A stretch of 6,794 nucleotides of DNA, taken from an uncultured Clostridia bacterium (GTDB lineage Bacteria; Bacillota; Clostridia; Christensenellales; Borkfalkiaceae). Where the stretch lies: NCBI GenBank assembly GCA_944376035.1, contig CALWBJ010000144.1:1-6794 (forward strand), written 5' to 3'. The notes below the pieces were generated by a model. That model was not told the origin of the DNA. It did no database searches and was given only the letters and a program-made list of their open reading frames with translations. Position numbers and translations under genes: made by a program. Below are positions 5,653 through 6,794 of the stretch, piece by piece (the stretch's first letter is position 1; the number at the start of each line of letters is the position of its first letter).

Positions 5653-6780
5653 ATGGCGAGAAGAGCAAGCAGGAAAAAAGCGTTAAAAAGGCTTCCGACA
5701 TGGGCGATAGTTCTTGCGGTAATACTTCTGATAGTCATAATAGGCGGATATTATTATTACGAAAATTATTATAAAAAAGAAACGTTTATTCAGCCGACGG
5801 GCGAACTATCTTTTCATTTTATGACTCTCGGAAACAATTATAACGGCGACAGTATTTATGTTAAAGCGGGAGACGTCGATATACTTATCGACGCGGGAAG
5901 CCGTGAGGGAAGTGTTACCACTATACAGAGTTACATAAACCAGTATTGCACGGACAATACTTTAGAATACGTTATAGTAACTCATGCCGACCGAGACCAC
6001 ATAGCGGGATTTGCAGCAACAGAAAGTATTTTCGATCTTTACGAGTGCGAGACAATAATAGATTTTGCATTGACGGATAAAGAGACCGCCACTTACGATC
6101 GTTATATTGAAAACCGGGACGAAGAGGTAGCGAACGGAGCGGTACATTATACCGCGCTTGAATGTTGGAACGAAGAGAACGGCGCAAAGAAAAGTTACCA
6201 ACTTACCGACAGTATAACAATGAATATTCTCTACAATTACTATTACGAACATAAATCGAATGACGAAAATAATTATTCGGTCTGTGTGCAGTTTGAACAC
6301 GGCAGCAAGAAGTTTCTGCTTACGGGAGATCTTGAAGAAGATGGCGAAGAATATCTTGTCCAATATAACGATTTAAGCGAGGTGGAATTATATAAAGCCG
6401 GTCATCACGGTTCTAAAACTTCTTCAAATGAAGTTCTTTTAGAAAAAATAAAACCTAAGATAGTATGCACGACGTGCGTTGCGGGAAGCGTGGAGTTTGT
6501 ATCAAAGCCCCCGCAAAACCTAAGCAATACCTTCCCGACGCAGGCTTTTATAGACAGAGTATCCCAATATACCGATAAAGTTTACGTAACGAGCACGATA
6601 AATATAAAGTTCGACGAAGAGCAAAATAAATACGTAAACGACGGCGATGCTTTCGATCTGAACGGAAACATAATTGTATCGGCTGGTGAAGACTGTGTAA
6701 CTGTAAGCTGCTCAAACAACAACACCTTATTAAAGGATACAGAATGGTTTAATGAAAATCGAACAGCGCCTGCCGCATAG
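5653..6780 (+). CDS. Membrane-anchored ComEC-type metallo-beta-lactamase-fold protein
   Basis: This 375-residue protein begins with a very basic tail (MARRASRKKALKR) and one strong hydrophobic segment (about 17-32), then an aromatic stretch. The positive-inside rule predicts a single anchor with the rest outside the membrane; no lipobox or clear cleavage site is seen. Residues ~50-355 form an MBL fold of the ComEC/Rec2 C-terminal type: NGDSIYV (64-70, like the family GDS), ILIDAG (77-82), THADRDHIAGF (110-120, metal-binding HxDxDH), ENNYSVCVQF (205-214), FLLTGDLEEDGEEYL (221-235) and KAGHHGSKTSSNE (248-260). Metal ligands look intact, so a hydrolase is likely. In ComEC this domain is thought to be a nuclease that degrades the non-transported DNA strand, but the ComEC channel and OB-fold domains are absent. 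The substrate is therefore unknown: nucleic acid or another phosphoester are possibilities. After about 355 there is a short polar tail. The gene is the second in a likely operon with ddh. Fold is certain, function is not. Confidence 0.88.
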   Translation: MARRASRKKALKRLPTWAIVLAVILLIVIIGGYYYYENYYKKETFIQPTGELSFHFMTLGNNYNGDSIYVKAGDVDILIDAGSREGSVTTIQSYINQYCTDNTLEYVIVTHADRDHIAGFAATESIFDLYECETIIDFALTDKETATYDRYIENRDEEVANGAVHYTALECWNEENGAKKSYQLTDSITMNILYNYYYEHKSNDENNYSVCVQFEHGSKKFLLTGDLEEDGEEYLVQYNDLSEVELYKAGHHGSKTSSNEVLLEKIKPKIVCTTCVAGSVEFVSKPPQNLSNTFPTQAFIDRVSQYTDKVYVTSTINIKFDEEQNKYVNDGDAFDLNGNIIVSAGEDCVTVSCSNNNTLLKDTEWFNENRTAPAA

Positions 6781-6792
6781 AAACAGGCGGCA
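6767..6792 (+). terminator. Overlapping GC-rich hairpins at the window edge (possible truncated terminator)
   Basis: Two mutually exclusive 6-bp stems overlap the MBL-gene stop codon (6778-6780): CGCCTG (6767-6772) with CAGGCG (6784-6789), and TGCCGC (6771-6776) with GCGGCA (6787-6792). The window ends two bases later, so a following T-run cannot be seen. It may be the stem of a terminator for the ddh operon or simply GC-rich coding end. Confidence 0.3.
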
Positions 6793-6794
6793 TA

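Overview
The window looks like a chromosomal segment of a low-GC, endospore-forming Firmicute, probably in class Clostridia. It carries spoIIE, which is found only in endospore formers, plus a Clostridia-type diaminopimelate dehydrogenase. Its intergenic DNA is extremely AT-rich, and three of its genes have strong GGAG-type ribosome binding sites. I cannot place it to genus; an uncultured gut Clostridia lineage is a guess.

Layout: (1) Positions 2-664 (+) are the 3' part of rho, cut by the window edge. (2) Positions 770-1711 (+) encode a complete beta-type N6-adenine (or N4-cytosine) DNA methyltransferase with no restriction partner in view, followed by an intrinsic terminator at 1768-1797. 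(3) Positions 1968-4253 (-) encode a full-length SpoIIE, the membrane-bound PP2C phosphatase that activates sigma F in the forespore; it converges on the methyltransferase. (4) Positions 4254-4662 are a 409-bp AT-rich divergent control region between spoIIE and ddh. It contains likely -10 elements in both directions and a perfect 8+8 dyad over the presumed -35 of ddh. (5) Positions 4663-5637 and 5653-6780 (+) are two tightly spaced genes, probably an operon: ddh (meso-diaminopimelate dehydrogenase) and a membrane-anchored ComEC-type metallo-beta-lactamase-fold protein. (6) Overlapping hairpins lie at the right edge and may belong to a terminator cut off by the window.

Functionally, rho (termination), spoIIE (sporulation) and ddh (peptidoglycan and lysine precursor) are core genes. 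The accessory-looking elements are the solitary methyltransferase and the anchored MBL protein. I see no mobile element, CRISPR array, tRNA or rRNA. I do not see a clearly new multi-gene system. The best leads are the lone methyltransferase beside spoIIE, the unexplained pairing of ddh with an extracytoplasmic MBL protein, and the dyad in the ddh promoter.
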